A DNA stretch of 64,000 nt, taken from assembly GCA_965277695.1 (NCBI GenBank), contig CBDIDQ010000021.1:62001-126000 (forward strand). Direction: 5' to 3'. Below are positions 28,268 through 38,100 of this stretch, piece by piece (positions within the stretch are counted from its first letter, which is position 1; each line of letters begins with the position of its first letter). The stretch comes from JABSOG01 sp965277695. GTDB taxonomy: Bacteria > Pseudomonadota > Gammaproteobacteria > Enterobacterales > Alteromonadaceae. The position numbers and the translations under genes were made by a program. The notes beneath the pieces were generated by a model that saw nothing but the letters and a program-made list of their open reading frames with translations, was not told the DNA's origin and did no database searches.

Positions 28268-30340
28268 TTAAAACGTCCATTGCACATTAACAAAAAAACC
28301 TTGCTCAACTTCGGTGGCGACCGAGTTATCACGAATAATGCCAAATTCCGGATAAGATTTGTCAAACAAGTTACGCCCAGTCAAACTCACCTCAAGCTGC
28401 GGATTAACCGTCCAGCCGAGGCGAAAATCAGCGGTAACATAATCATCAATCGCTAGACTTTTTAATTCATCGACATAACGAAACCAAAAATCCAAGGTCA
28501 GATTATCTGAAAAATCATATAACGAGCGTATCGACATTTGGTTACGAGGACTTTCTCCCGCCTGCATCAAAGTAAGCTGATCACTGCCTGCGTCAACATT
28601 GACATTAATATCAAGGTAACTATAACTAAGCCGTAATTTCCACGACTCAATCACCTGCCAATCGATAGCCGCTTCGATGCCGTTGGTATAAGCAGACAGC
28701 CCATTGTTGGATTGTTGGATAATCCGAAAGTATTCGGGTATAAAACTGCCATCAGGTAAAATGCTGCCGACTGGTTCAAACCCCGCCGTCATACTGCTAA
28801 TTAAATCGTCATATTCATTATAAAAAGCGGTAAAATCGAATAATAACCCGGCTAAAGCCGACGAACGAAAACCAACTTCATACGCCACCAACTTGCCGCT
28901 GTCGACACTTTTATCGCCATGCAAAGAACCAACAATAGGCAAACCTCCCGGTCCACCCGTGGGGCTGGCAAAGGTATTAACCCTTAACGCATGATCCGAC
29001 ACCGATGGTGTCCTTGCCGATTTTGATACAGCCGCCCATAACATGTTATCCGTCCAGCTTTTACGAATGCGCACCGTCGGCTGAACCTCAATGCCATTGT
29101 CAGCCGTTTCGGCATCTTCAAATTTAGAACCAAGGGTTAAAAACAGACTGTCATCATCATCCAAAGTGATTTCATCCTGAATGTGTGCACTGAAAATAGC
29201 GTAACTTGGCTCCTCAATGGCAAAACTAATCATCTCAGAAGTGGCATCGCCAGTGACCTTGTTCAGACGATAACCCAAACCCCAAGATACCGAGTGGTGA
29301 TCAAAAAAATAGGCTTGATGCTGATATTCCAAATCAAACGTTTCACTGTTGACGTCAGCTTCAATACGGTCGTGACGCTCAGTCTGATCATAAAAGAACC
29401 GCAGCTTACTGTGCCCATCTTTACCCGAATCATCAATATAATCATGTTGCCAGTCAAACATAATATAATTGCCCGAGGTATCGGTTCTAGAATCCACCTC
29501 GACGAAAGTAAAGCTATTATTATCAGGAATGTTCATACCCCGGTTATTATGACCATCGAATATCTCGCCAAATATCGACAAAGCGTCATTATCCGACAGT
29601 TGCCAGTCTAGCCGTAAATTGACTCTGCCACTGCTTGCATCATCATTACCATTAGCCCCATTGGCCAAACGGGCACTTTTGCGATCAAAGGTTTTAGCTG
29701 AACCATGAAAATAAACCGACTCACTCACTTTGCCACCATAAGACAAGGTGCCGATTTTTTCAGTATTACCACCACCGCCAGATATTCTGCCGCCCTGATT
29801 GTCTTGGGCTTTTTTGGTAATGATATTCACGACCCCATTAACCGCATTAGATCCCCACACGGCACCGCCCGGTCCACGGATCACCTCAATTCGTGCAATA
29901 TCTTCAAATACCACGTCCTGCATTTCCCAAAATACACCAGAAAACAAAGGGTTATAAATCGTTCGACCATCAATAGAGACCAACAGTTTGTTAGCAAAGC
30001 GAGCGCCAAAACCCCGGCCACTCACCGCCCAAATATTATTATCAATATGCGCCACATTAAAACCAGGCACCATTCTTAGCAAATCAGCTAAACGCGTGAC
30101 ACCAGCGCGTTTAATATCTTCTTCGGTGATGACAAAAACCGCAGCAGCAGTATCGAAAAAACGTTGAGGGGTTTTAGAGGCGATGGAAACTTCGATATTT
30201 GTTAGTTCATTAAGAGATAACAGTTTGAGTTGGTTTAAGGTGCTGTTGTTATCAGTAATAGCATAAGCCAAATTAAAACATTGGCCGACCACTACTGCCA
30301 TCAACAAACGCAGTGGCATGTTTATTTTTCGCTTATTCAT
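28268..30340 (-). CDS. TonB-dependent outer-membrane receptor
   Basis: A 690-residue receptor with signal peptide (ending AYA), the LNELTNIEVSIASKTPQ segment common to the receptor class linked with YfiR proteins, a plug domain (about 50-165, VFVITEEDIKRAG, VSGRGFGARF, VIRGPGGAVWGSNAVNGVVNI) and a 22-strand barrel ending in an aromatic F (NVQWTF). The plug is complete. The ligand cannot be read. With YfiR and the hybrid kinase downstream the receptor may serve in signalling as well as uptake. No sigma/anti-sigma pair or N-terminal signalling domain is present, so it is not a FecA-type transducer. Confidence 0.93.
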   Translation of the reverse strand: MNKRKINMPLRLLMAVVVGQCFNLAYAITDNNSTLNQLKLLSLNELTNIEVSIASKTPQRFFDTAAAVFVITEEDIKRAGVTRLADLLRMVPGFNVAHIDNNIWAVSGRGFGARFANKLLVSIDGRTIYNPLFSGVFWEMQDVVFEDIARIEVIRGPGGAVWGSNAVNGVVNIITKKAQDNQGGRISGGGGNTEKIGTLSYGGKVSESVYFHGSAKTFDRKSARLANGANGNDDASSGRVNLRLDWQLSDNDALSIFGEIFDGHNNRGMNIPDNNSFTFVEVDSRTDTSGNYIMFDWQHDYIDDSGKDGHSKLRFFYDQTERHDRIEADVNSETFDLEYQHQAYFFDHHSVSWGLGYRLNKVTGDATSEMISFAIEEPSYAIFSAHIQDEITLDDDDSLFLTLGSKFEDAETADNGIEVQPTVRIRKSWTDNMLWAAVSKSARTPSVSDHALRVNTFASPTGGPGGLPIVGSLHGDKSVDSGKLVAYEVGFRSSALAGLLFDFTAFYNEYDDLISSMTAGFEPVGSILPDGSFIPEYFRIIQQSNNGLSAYTNGIEAAIDWQVIESWKLRLSYSYLDINVNVDAGSDQLTLMQAGESPRNQMSIRSLYDFSDNLTLDFWFRYVDELKSLAIDDYVTADFRLGWTVNPQLEVSLTGRNLFDKSYPEFGIIRDNSVATEVEQGFFVNVQWTF

Positions 30341-30556
30341 AAATGATAAAACTACCTGTTTATTCTATTTATTAATTTAAAGCCGTTGTTAGCTAGGTAA
30401 GTATAGTCAGCTTTTAATTTTGCTCTGCTTTTTAATAACAGCAGTTAATTATTTTTTCGCAAACCTTGAATATGCCCTTACTTGTACTCTTATCTTGTAG
30501 TGCGGCTAAAAGTCAGCTTTACTTGTGCAACAGACGCTCAAGTCGGTAGTTCACTC

Positions 30557-32611
30557 ATGGCCCACCACCCCGGAATTTTAGTTTTACTGTTTATTATTTT
30601 TTCATTGCTGCTCGGTGCTATCGTCCGTCATGGCCTTAAATCTACCACTATTCCTTATACCATTGTTTTACTGGTGATTGGACTGTTGCTCGGATTTGCT
30701 GATCGCAGCCAGCTGTTGGTTAGCCAGCTCAATTTACTCAGCGAAACCATTCATTTTATTGCTGCGATTGATCCCCACCTGATTTTATTTTTGTTTTTAC
30801 CCACGCTGATTTTCGAATCCGCTTTTGCCATTGAAACCCACTTGTTTCGCCGTACCTTCAATCAAATCGCGATTTTGGCGGTACCGGGTTTAATTCTCAG
30901 TACCGTGCTAACCGCCGTACTGGTGAAAACCCTGTTTCCGTGGGATTGGTCGTGGCCGATAGCACTGATGTTTGGTGCCTTGGTCAGCGCAACCGATCCT
31001 GTTGCCGTCGTTGCCCTACTTAAAGAAATGAGTTCAAGAAAACGCCTCGAAACCCTAATAGAAGGCGAATCGTTACTCAACGATGGTACCGCCATCGTCA
31101 TTTTCACCCTGTTTTATGGCATGTTGTCCGTCACCAATAACGGCGAATTTAACCTACTTAATGTCATCGGCGAATTTAGCTGGGTAGTCAGTTTTGGTCT
31201 ATTTATCGGCTTAGTGCTGGGTTGGTTATCACTGATCTGGATTGGCAAAGTGTTTAACGATCCGATGATTGAAATTACCTTATCCATCGCCACCGCTTAT
31301 TTGGTTTTTTATATTGCCGAGCACAGCTTTCACGTATCCGGTGTGGTTGCTGTGGTCACATTAGCAATTATTTTCGCCAGTTATGGCCGCACCCGAATAT
31401 CACCAGAAGTAGCTGACTTTCTCCATCATTTTTGGCAAATGATGGCGCACGTCGCTAACACCCTGATTTTCTTGCTGTGTGGTATCGTCATTGCCCAAAC
31501 CGTGCGCCTTGATGACCCGCAAGCTTGGATGGCACTAGCGATATTGTATATTGGCATCTTAGTGATCAGAGCGATTTCAGTGATGACCTTTATGCCCATC
31601 CTCAAACGCATCGGTATTGGCATCACCAAAGAAAAATCAATTGTATTGATTTGGGGTGGCCTGCGCGGTGCCGTCGCTTTAGCCCTGGCATTATCTGTCG
31701 CTCAGGATGACAACTTTCCGCAAGCCATCGGCGATCAAATCTTATTTTTATGTGCAGGTATTGTGGTATTGACGATTTTAATCAACGGTGGCACTTTTCG
31801 CTGGTTATTAACCCGTTTGGGCTTAAGTGAATTACCGCCGGGTAAACAAGCCACAGTAGCCAAAGCCCGCAAGCAAGTCGATATCGCTTTGAGCGAAATG
31901 ATGGCTGATCTGAAAACCAATGAACTGATGTCTTATGCCCAATGGGATGACATTGAACAGAATTTAGCGATTAATACTGAGATTAAAGGCAAGCACGAAG
32001 GCACAGCTGAAGCGACAACCGAAGATTTAGACATTGCCTTTAAACGTCGGCTACTCGAAAGTGAGCGCAAGCAATATTGGCAACAATATAATGAGGGTAT
32101 TCTCAGCCGTCAGGCAGTTAAAGTGTTGATTGCCGTAGTAGAAGAAGCGCTTGATGGCGAGCCTGTCATCACCCCCAGACCCGGATTGGATAAGCACTGG
32201 CGCTTTGCCAAAACCCTAGAATTATGGAGCCAAACGCCCATCATCAAAACCTTGTCAGCTTCTATCACCTTTGATCATTTAAAGCTCAGCTATGACATCG
32301 CCCGAGGCTTTTTACTCGCCCAACAAACCCTGCTAGATGAAATGGCCCAAATCGCCCCGGACGAAACCATGCTAGCCAACGCACACCAGCAAGTGCAGCA
32401 AAACGTCACCACCATCAACAACAATATCAACCAAATCCGCAGCGGCTTCCCCGCCATCGTCAGCCAACTCGAAACCCACGTCGCCTCCCGCTTATTACTC
32501 AACCGAAAACGCAAAGTGATCCAACAACTGGCATCATCCGGCGTACTCGACACCCCCGAAGCCGAACGTTTAATCGCCGAAGTCGAGCAGCAGATGCAGG
32601 CTTTAAAGTAA
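30557..32611 (+). CDS. CPA1-family Na+/H+ antiporter with long cytoplasmic tail
   Basis: The ATG at 30557 places the first membrane helix at the N-terminus (HHPGILVLLFIIFSLLLGA); the 25-residue in-frame extension upstream looks untranslated. About 12 membrane segments span residues 5-420, with the CPA1 motifs SATDPVAVVALL and EGESLLNDGTAIVIF (the ND pair for ion binding) and GGLRGAVALALALS. The last 260 residues are hydrophilic and helical, probably regulatory. It would exchange sodium or potassium for protons at the inner membrane, fitting a saline habitat. It is divergent from the TonB operon. Confidence 0.92.
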   Translation: MAHHPGILVLLFIIFSLLLGAIVRHGLKSTTIPYTIVLLVIGLLLGFADRSQLLVSQLNLLSETIHFIAAIDPHLILFLFLPTLIFESAFAIETHLFRRTFNQIAILAVPGLILSTVLTAVLVKTLFPWDWSWPIALMFGALVSATDPVAVVALLKEMSSRKRLETLIEGESLLNDGTAIVIFTLFYGMLSVTNNGEFNLLNVIGEFSWVVSFGLFIGLVLGWLSLIWIGKVFNDPMIEITLSIATAYLVFYIAEHSFHVSGVVAVVTLAIIFASYGRTRISPEVADFLHHFWQMMAHVANTLIFLLCGIVIAQTVRLDDPQAWMALAILYIGILVIRAISVMTFMPILKRIGIGITKEKSIVLIWGGLRGAVALALALSVAQDDNFPQAIGDQILFLCAGIVVLTILINGGTFRWLLTRLGLSELPPGKQATVAKARKQVDIALSEMMADLKTNELMSYAQWDDIEQNLAINTEIKGKHEGTAEATTEDLDIAFKRRLLESERKQYWQQYNEGILSRQAVKVLIAVVEEALDGEPVITPRPGLDKHWRFAKTLELWSQTPIIKTLSASITFDHLKLSYDIARGFLLAQQTLLDEMAQIAPDETMLANAHQQVQQNVTTINNNINQIRSGFPAIVSQLETHVASRLLLNRKRKVIQQLASSGVLDTPEAERLIAEVEQQMQALK

Positions 32612-32650
32612 AACGATTGAACGTAGGATGGTTTCGGCTATGGGTTTTGA

Positions 32651-32851
32651 CTATGGGTTTGACTTATTCGGTTTAAGGTAAAATAGAAACAATGCAATCA
32701 ATGGCAGTGGTGGAATGGGCGTTAAAAGCAAAATAATGGTAGCATCGGCACTAGGTCGCTTTCTGTCACCGCTTAAAAGAAAATAAGAGATAACAGATAA
32801 AACCAACGAAAATAACAGGTAATAGCTAATATTTGTAGCATTGATATCCAT
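32651..32851 (-). CDS. Small two-helix membrane protein, unknown
   Basis: A 66-residue product with two hydrophobic segments (about 10-28, YYLLFSLVLSVISYFLL, and 37-60, ATIILLLTPIPPLPLIALF) and a short basic loop between them. No family is recognised. Its ATG lies 9 bases after the stop of the upstream exported protein gene, so they form a small AT-rich operon. Confidence 0.6.
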   Translation of the reverse strand: MDINATNISYYLLFSLVLSVISYFLLSGDRKRPSADATIILLLTPIPPLPLIALFLFYLKPNKSNP

Positions 32852-32860
32852 TTTTAATTC

Positions 32861-33673
32861 CTAATTGACGCTTTTACATTCTTCTGGTTTATCACAAATA
32901 ATGACCACAGGAGTGCCATTTACTTCTTCTTCAAATAATGAAGCCCAATCACTAAGACTTATACCAAACCCTTCCTCTGCAAGATTTCCAAAACGATCCC
33001 AATTGCCGTTTTCTTTAGAAAACTGGTAACGTCCAGTAACGTTGGCTTTAGTCAGCGGTATATTATTATTCTCAGAGTCACTTGCAGCGACTACCTCAAA
33101 AACAATCGCATGGTCAGCGTCAATACCTGTAATTTTGAACTTTATTTTACTACCATCCGGAAAGCCTATTTCAACAACCACATTGACTGTGATAACGATT
33201 TTTCCTATTGCGCCGACGAGCATACCACCATAAGCGTCTACTTTTTCAATAAAGTTTGTTTGTGACATATATTCATTGGTGACAGCCAAATAACGGTTAT
33301 CTCTTACAATACTATAGGCAGAATCAAATTTGGTACTGGTATGATTCACCTTTCCGATTGTATCTCTTATTATTTCGTATTCTTTTGTTTGCTCAGCCGC
33401 TTTAGCTTTGGCATAAGTCGTTGGTGTCTTAGCAATAACCATAGTTTGACGGAATTCCGGATCATATTCGATAGTGTAGCTTCTGACAATGTTGTTTTTG
33501 AAATCTATGACTTCAATAAACGCTTCACTTTGACCTGATGCATTATATTCATTAATCGCAGCAGTTTTGCTTTGTGACACGCTGCAATCAAAACAACCCA
33601 ACAGCGATGCATTGGCTGTTGGTGCGGTAAGATAAGCTAGGTAGGCAAGTAGTAATGGTATTAGTTTTCTCAT
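32861..33673 (-). CDS. Exported protein of unknown function
   Basis: This 270-residue protein starts with a clear signal peptide (cleavage near TANA-SLLG), then LLGCFDCS, a CxxC motif that could form a disulphide. The body alternates beta-rich and polar segments and ends in CDKPEECKS, offering another cysteine pair. A GG-rich hydrophobic stretch (GGMLVGAIGKIVITVNVVV) in the middle might be a beta-hairpin rather than a membrane helix. I do not recognise the family. Higher AT content than surrounding genes and an equally unknown partner suggest accessory origin. Confidence 0.75.
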   Translation of the reverse strand: MRKLIPLLLAYLAYLTAPTANASLLGCFDCSVSQSKTAAINEYNASGQSEAFIEVIDFKNNIVRSYTIEYDPEFRQTMVIAKTPTTYAKAKAAEQTKEYEIIRDTIGKVNHTSTKFDSAYSIVRDNRYLAVTNEYMSQTNFIEKVDAYGGMLVGAIGKIVITVNVVVEIGFPDGSKIKFKITGIDADHAIVFEVVAASDSENNNIPLTKANVTGRYQFSKENGNWDRFGNLAEEGFGISLSDWASLFEEEVNGTPVVIICDKPEECKSVN

Positions 33674-33971
33674 GATATTCTCTTTTTCGTATTATTAATA
33701 TTTACATATTCATTGGGTATAGCGAAAACTTAACATCTATATATCCATGTGTACAACTATTATTCACAAAATATTGATATCGAACTTAATCACCTAAATA
33801 CAAGATAATTATCTTTGAAGTAGCCTCATCAATTAGCAAATGAATTGTTAATTAACTATTCAGTGTGAAGGGTCGACTGCACGGACAAAAACAGCTGAAA
33901 TATCATCGTTTGTTGCCTGATTGCGACGGGTTTTAATGTTGTCTTTGAAGTCGCTAGGCTTTTGAGGTTTT
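33674..33971. other. Gene-free AT-rich leader region upstream of the exported-protein gene
   Basis: About 300 bases contain the presumptive promoter of the minus-strand exported-protein operon. A taactattcag sequence at 33853-33863 matches the outer end of the repeat element at 4903, but no matching right end was found beyond the palindrome. Nothing else was recognised. Confidence 0.5.
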
Positions 33972-34154
33972 TGGAGCGCTTCGTTCAAAAATCAAAAGCA
34001 TTTCACCACGGAGACACGGAAGCACGGAGAAAAACAAGGTCAAAAACAAAACCCTTAAAAAACACTATTTTTCTGTTTTTGATTTTGACCTTCTCCGTAT
34101 CTCCGTGTCTCCGTGGTAATCAGTTTTTTATTTTTTAAGGAACGAAGCGCTCCA
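33972..34154. repeat. Palindromic dispersed element, copy 2
   Basis: A 183-bp imperfect palindrome bounded by tggagcgct and agcgctcca, with arms containing ccacggagacacgg and ccgtgtctccgtgg. It is clearly the same element as 4986-5163, including ggaacgaagcgctcc near the right end and about 30 similar bases beyond it. It sits between two minus-strand genes. Confidence 0.85.
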
Positions 34155-34236
34155 GCAACCGGAAAAGTCCAGCCAACCCTATAACGGTAGTATTTAGATG
34201 GCTGTTAACTATTAATTATTAATTATTAATTGCCTT

Positions 34237-35055
34237 TCAAAGCGGCCCCAACCACTTATCTAAAATCCGGTCATAGGTGCCATCCTGACAAATCGCCAAA
34301 AACGCTGCCTGAAAATGTTGCACGGTTTTATCATCGGTTTTTTGGCTAAAAGCAATGCTCATATTGCCCGGGGCTTCGTTGATTTTGTACAAAGGAATTA
34401 ATTCGACGGGTCCTTGTGCGGCATACTGATTGACACCAAAAACCCCAACCTTAGTGCCGAGAAACAAATCAATAGACTGGTCATTAAGCTGATCAATCAA
34501 CCCCGCTGGGGTTTTGTCAAAGCGCAGGTTTTGTGGCGAAGAAAACCCATAATCCAACAATAACTGGTGTTCAAACGAATTTTTAACCACACCGGTGAGA
34601 TACTTTTTGACATCATTAATGGTGCTAATTTGAATATCATCGCGGTTTTTCAGGGCAAAAAAATAATAATTTTGCTTGAGGATATCCCCGACCCACTTAA
34701 ATTGCGATTGCCGCTCCTTGGAGCGCACAATCGAATAAATCATCACATTCTTTTTCGTCAATGCTAAATCGTAAGCCTGCTCCCACAGCAATACCTCAAT
34801 CTTTAACTCGACCTGTGCCTGCTTAAACATCGCCTCGATAATTTCAGTGGCAAAACCGCTGATACCTTGATCTTTATCAACAATCTGCATCGGCGGCAAA
34901 TTTTCAGTGACAACTGTGACTGTTATCGGCTCAGCTGTTATCGGCTCAGCTGTTATTGGCTCAGCAATTATTGGCCCAGCAGTGACCGAGCCGATTAAAA
35001 CAAACAAAAAAATCAGCAGTAAACGACGAACATTAAAGGTCAGGGGAAATATCAT
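34237..35055 (-). CDS. Periplasmic solute-binding protein, family 3 type
   Basis: From the ATG at 35055 a signal peptide (RRLLLIFLFVLIGSVTAG) is followed by a family-3 solute-binding fold: VTVVTENLPPMQIVDKDQG, GFATEIIEAMFKQAQ and the late YDRILDKWL. A more distal TTG (35136) and an ATG (35076) are also in frame but add non-signal sequence. No permease or ATPase gene is nearby, so this may be one of the stand-alone amino-acid-binding-like proteins, possibly sensory. The mature N-terminus contains repeated IAEPIT/TAEPIT units from a 15-bp DNA repeat. Confidence 0.85.
   Translation of the reverse strand: MIFPLTFNVRRLLLIFLFVLIGSVTAGPIIAEPITAEPITAEPITVTVVTENLPPMQIVDKDQGISGFATEIIEAMFKQAQVELKIEVLLWEQAYDLALTKKNVMIYSIVRSKERQSQFKWVGDILKQNYYFFALKNRDDIQISTINDVKKYLTGVVKNSFEHQLLLDYGFSSPQNLRFDKTPAGLIDQLNDQSIDLFLGTKVGVFGVNQYAAQGPVELIPLYKINEAPGNMSIAFSQKTDDKTVQHFQAAFLAICQDGTYDRILDKWLGPL
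34921..34980. repeat. Four in-frame 15-bp tandem units in the solute-binding protein gene
   Basis: Units of tgttatcggctcagc (two identical, one with one change, one with several) encode repeats of AEPIT just after signal-peptide cleavage. The copies are in frame and would lengthen a flexible linker. Confidence 0.92.
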
Positions 35056-35142
35056 CAGATCAAATTTAAGCAGCATAAATAGGAATGAAATTAAGCATAG
35101 TCTATCCGATGCGTTAGGAACATTGATCTGAATCAAGAATTG

Positions 35143-38100
35143 TCAATTCAATGGCGGAACAACATTAGAAACAATCACTGAAGGCTCAGATTCATTATGA
35201 AAATGGTCAACCGCAATGATTTGATAACTCACTTCCCCTTGTGGTGGCCAGTTCTCATCTAACAACAATCCTTCACGAATAGTATAATCCTCACCATTAC
35301 GTTTGATTTTGTAATAAGCCACACCATTATCATCAGTTGAAGCATCCCAAGTGACATTGAAACCATATTCACCATCATAGGTCACCGCTAAACCGCCCGG
35401 TTGACTTGGGGCGACCGAATCACCCGCTTGCAAAGTCACTATATTAGACTCCATCAACATCACCCCGGCAGCATTCACCGCCCTGACCTGAAAGCTATAA
35501 TAAGTGTGCAATTGCAACCAGTCATTATTAAATCCAGTACCATCGGCATTGGTATGTCCAACAAATTCACCATCCCGAAAGACTTGAAAGAACTGTACAT
35601 CGGCAATAACATCAGCATCGACATAACTCCAGCTTAGCGACACCCCCCAAGTATCAGGTCTAACATCTGCACTGATGACAAAACCCGCTGATGGCGTCGA
35701 CGTATCTGGCAATGGATCGACAGTTACCGTGGTATAGGGATAAGTCATCCGATCACAACCCGTCCACCAGCAAGGATTGGCATCAATAAACGCCAGTGTA
35801 TCAGCCAGTTTAGGGGTTTCGCTCAGCGCTTGCTGTTGATGCTCTTTTAACGAAAATGCACCAAAACGCCCCCATTTACCCGTACTCTCAAACACCATAA
35901 ACAATGACCCACCAGCCTCTTTCCAATCAGTAAAGTAGTTGCTAAACGCCTGCCCCATACGTGGGTCACGATTACCGGCTAAAAACAGATTTTCATTGAT
36001 CAACGCCCGATCACCCGTCAAATTGCCAGTGAAAGTCATATGTTGACCACCTTCATAAGCCGACAGCTTAATGCCATAGCGATCAGCAACCGCTTTATTG
36101 TCAACCATAAACCGCTGCGCTTGTGCCAACGACCCAGCCACAGGGGCTTGCATCCAATCCGGCTCAGTCGGATCATAAGTCAAATCGCGTAACAGCCCGG
36201 TATTGATTTCATCAAATAGCTTGCTCATGCCACTTGTGCCTTCATTAGCCCATTGCGCCAAAATCGGCAGGTTTTTCTCATCCGCCAGATAACCAGCAAA
36301 ATAAGGGCCGATTGCCAATGAATCGATATTATGTGCACAGTTTTGGCCGCCATTTTCTGCCGCCCACAAACGACAAGCTAAAATCTGTTCACCGACCCAA
36401 GCATTACCGCCTTGAGTAGCAACAACACATTTCACTCTATCAGCCTGCTCGGCAAATTCTCGTTTGAACACTTCACACATATCTGAGCTACGTTTACCGT
36501 AATAATTCAGCCGATACATAAAGTCGTCAACACCCGCATCAGGCCATTGCGATCTGCCCTGCTCTTCCATCCAGCGAGCATCAAGATTATATGGATAAGC
36601 GTTATTCCACACTTCATTACCCAGCTCAACATGAACATCCAAATGCGGATCCAATTGGGTTTTAACCATTTGCGCCAGTATAATCATATAGTTCTCATCA
36701 ACTCGGGCCGGCACATTTAACCACGGCTCAGCCTGAACCTTATTGGCCAAATCAATCGCGATTTCATAAGGCGCACCAGCATTCAACGACCAACTGACAT
36801 CATCATAACTGGCGCGATCAGCCCACACATTTTGCTCACTAACATTGGTGCGCATCATTTGCATAAAACGGATGGAACGATATTTGGCCATATCGGCCAA
36901 AAATAACGGATGGAAATCCTGATGGCGGTAGATTTGCTCAAAAGAATGATAATCAACCGCCGTATTACATTCATCTGCCGACTCGGCATAATCGCTTGGG
37001 GTAAAACCACAAATCCCACCTGGAACCAAAATACGCACGTTTTTCAGGTAGTTACCAGTGCCAGCCGGATCCGTTTGACGAATACTCAAATGCAAATACG
37101 AATTCGCATTTAATTGCAGCACATCTCTACCCGGCGATGACTTCTCCACTAAATGAGTTGCTCCGTTATAACGTAGCTCTCCTTCGCCGTCATATAACAC
37201 CACATATTCGCCTACAGGGTAATGCTCGTTGTCCTGATAGATGATCGTTGTAACATGATGAAAATCTGGATCATCACTGGGCGGTAACGATTTTGGCCAA
37301 CCTTGCGCATCCAAATCCAACCGCGCTTGATGCCCAGTATTAAAAGCATAAGTCTGAGCATTACCCGTCGCCCATAACTCTCCACTACCATTTGACGCCT
37401 GACGCATCACATCAATTAACATCCATTGAGTAGACCAATAACTCACTCCCGTCAGGTTAATCCCCAAAGCTGATTTTTGATTCGGCGTAGTGGTGGTATC
37501 AACAACAATCGCAGCCAATTCAATCACTGGTGACTGGGCAACAATTCGGCCACTAGCATCAACGCCGGTGATCCCGACATGATTAATCCGATGAGGATTC
37601 AAACCAGCCAAACTAAAGCGAGTAGCACTACTCAGGGCACTGGCCATCGTTTGCGAATTTAAATTCACATTGTAATGATCGACTTCAGCTACCACGCTCG
37701 GTGCTGCCCAAGTCATTTCGGTGACACCATCAGCGCTCACAGGCCAAGCAATAAAAGAAGAGATATCAACAATTGGCGCAAAATCTTCAACCACAACAAC
37801 AATCATGGTCGGCGTTGGATCTGACATGCCTCGGCTATCAGTGACAGTCACGATAACTTCATAAACACCTGCTTGATTAAACGTGACATCAGTGGTGTTT
37901 TCACCCGCTTGTGCCGGAGCCGCAGTAGCAAAAGTCCATTGGTAAGTCAGATTGGTGTCTCCATCCGGATCGCTAGCCACCGCACTAAACGCCAAACTCT
38001 CACCCACTTTAATCACTTGAGTCTGTGAGGCAATCGGCGTAGTACTATCAACATTCGGCGCAAGGTTTGGCATATCGGGTTCTTCGACAATCACTCGTAC

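Noticed and set aside
29183..29611. 142-codon plus-strand frame within the TonB receptor gene
   Set aside because: Entirely antisense to conserved receptor sequence with no ribosome site.
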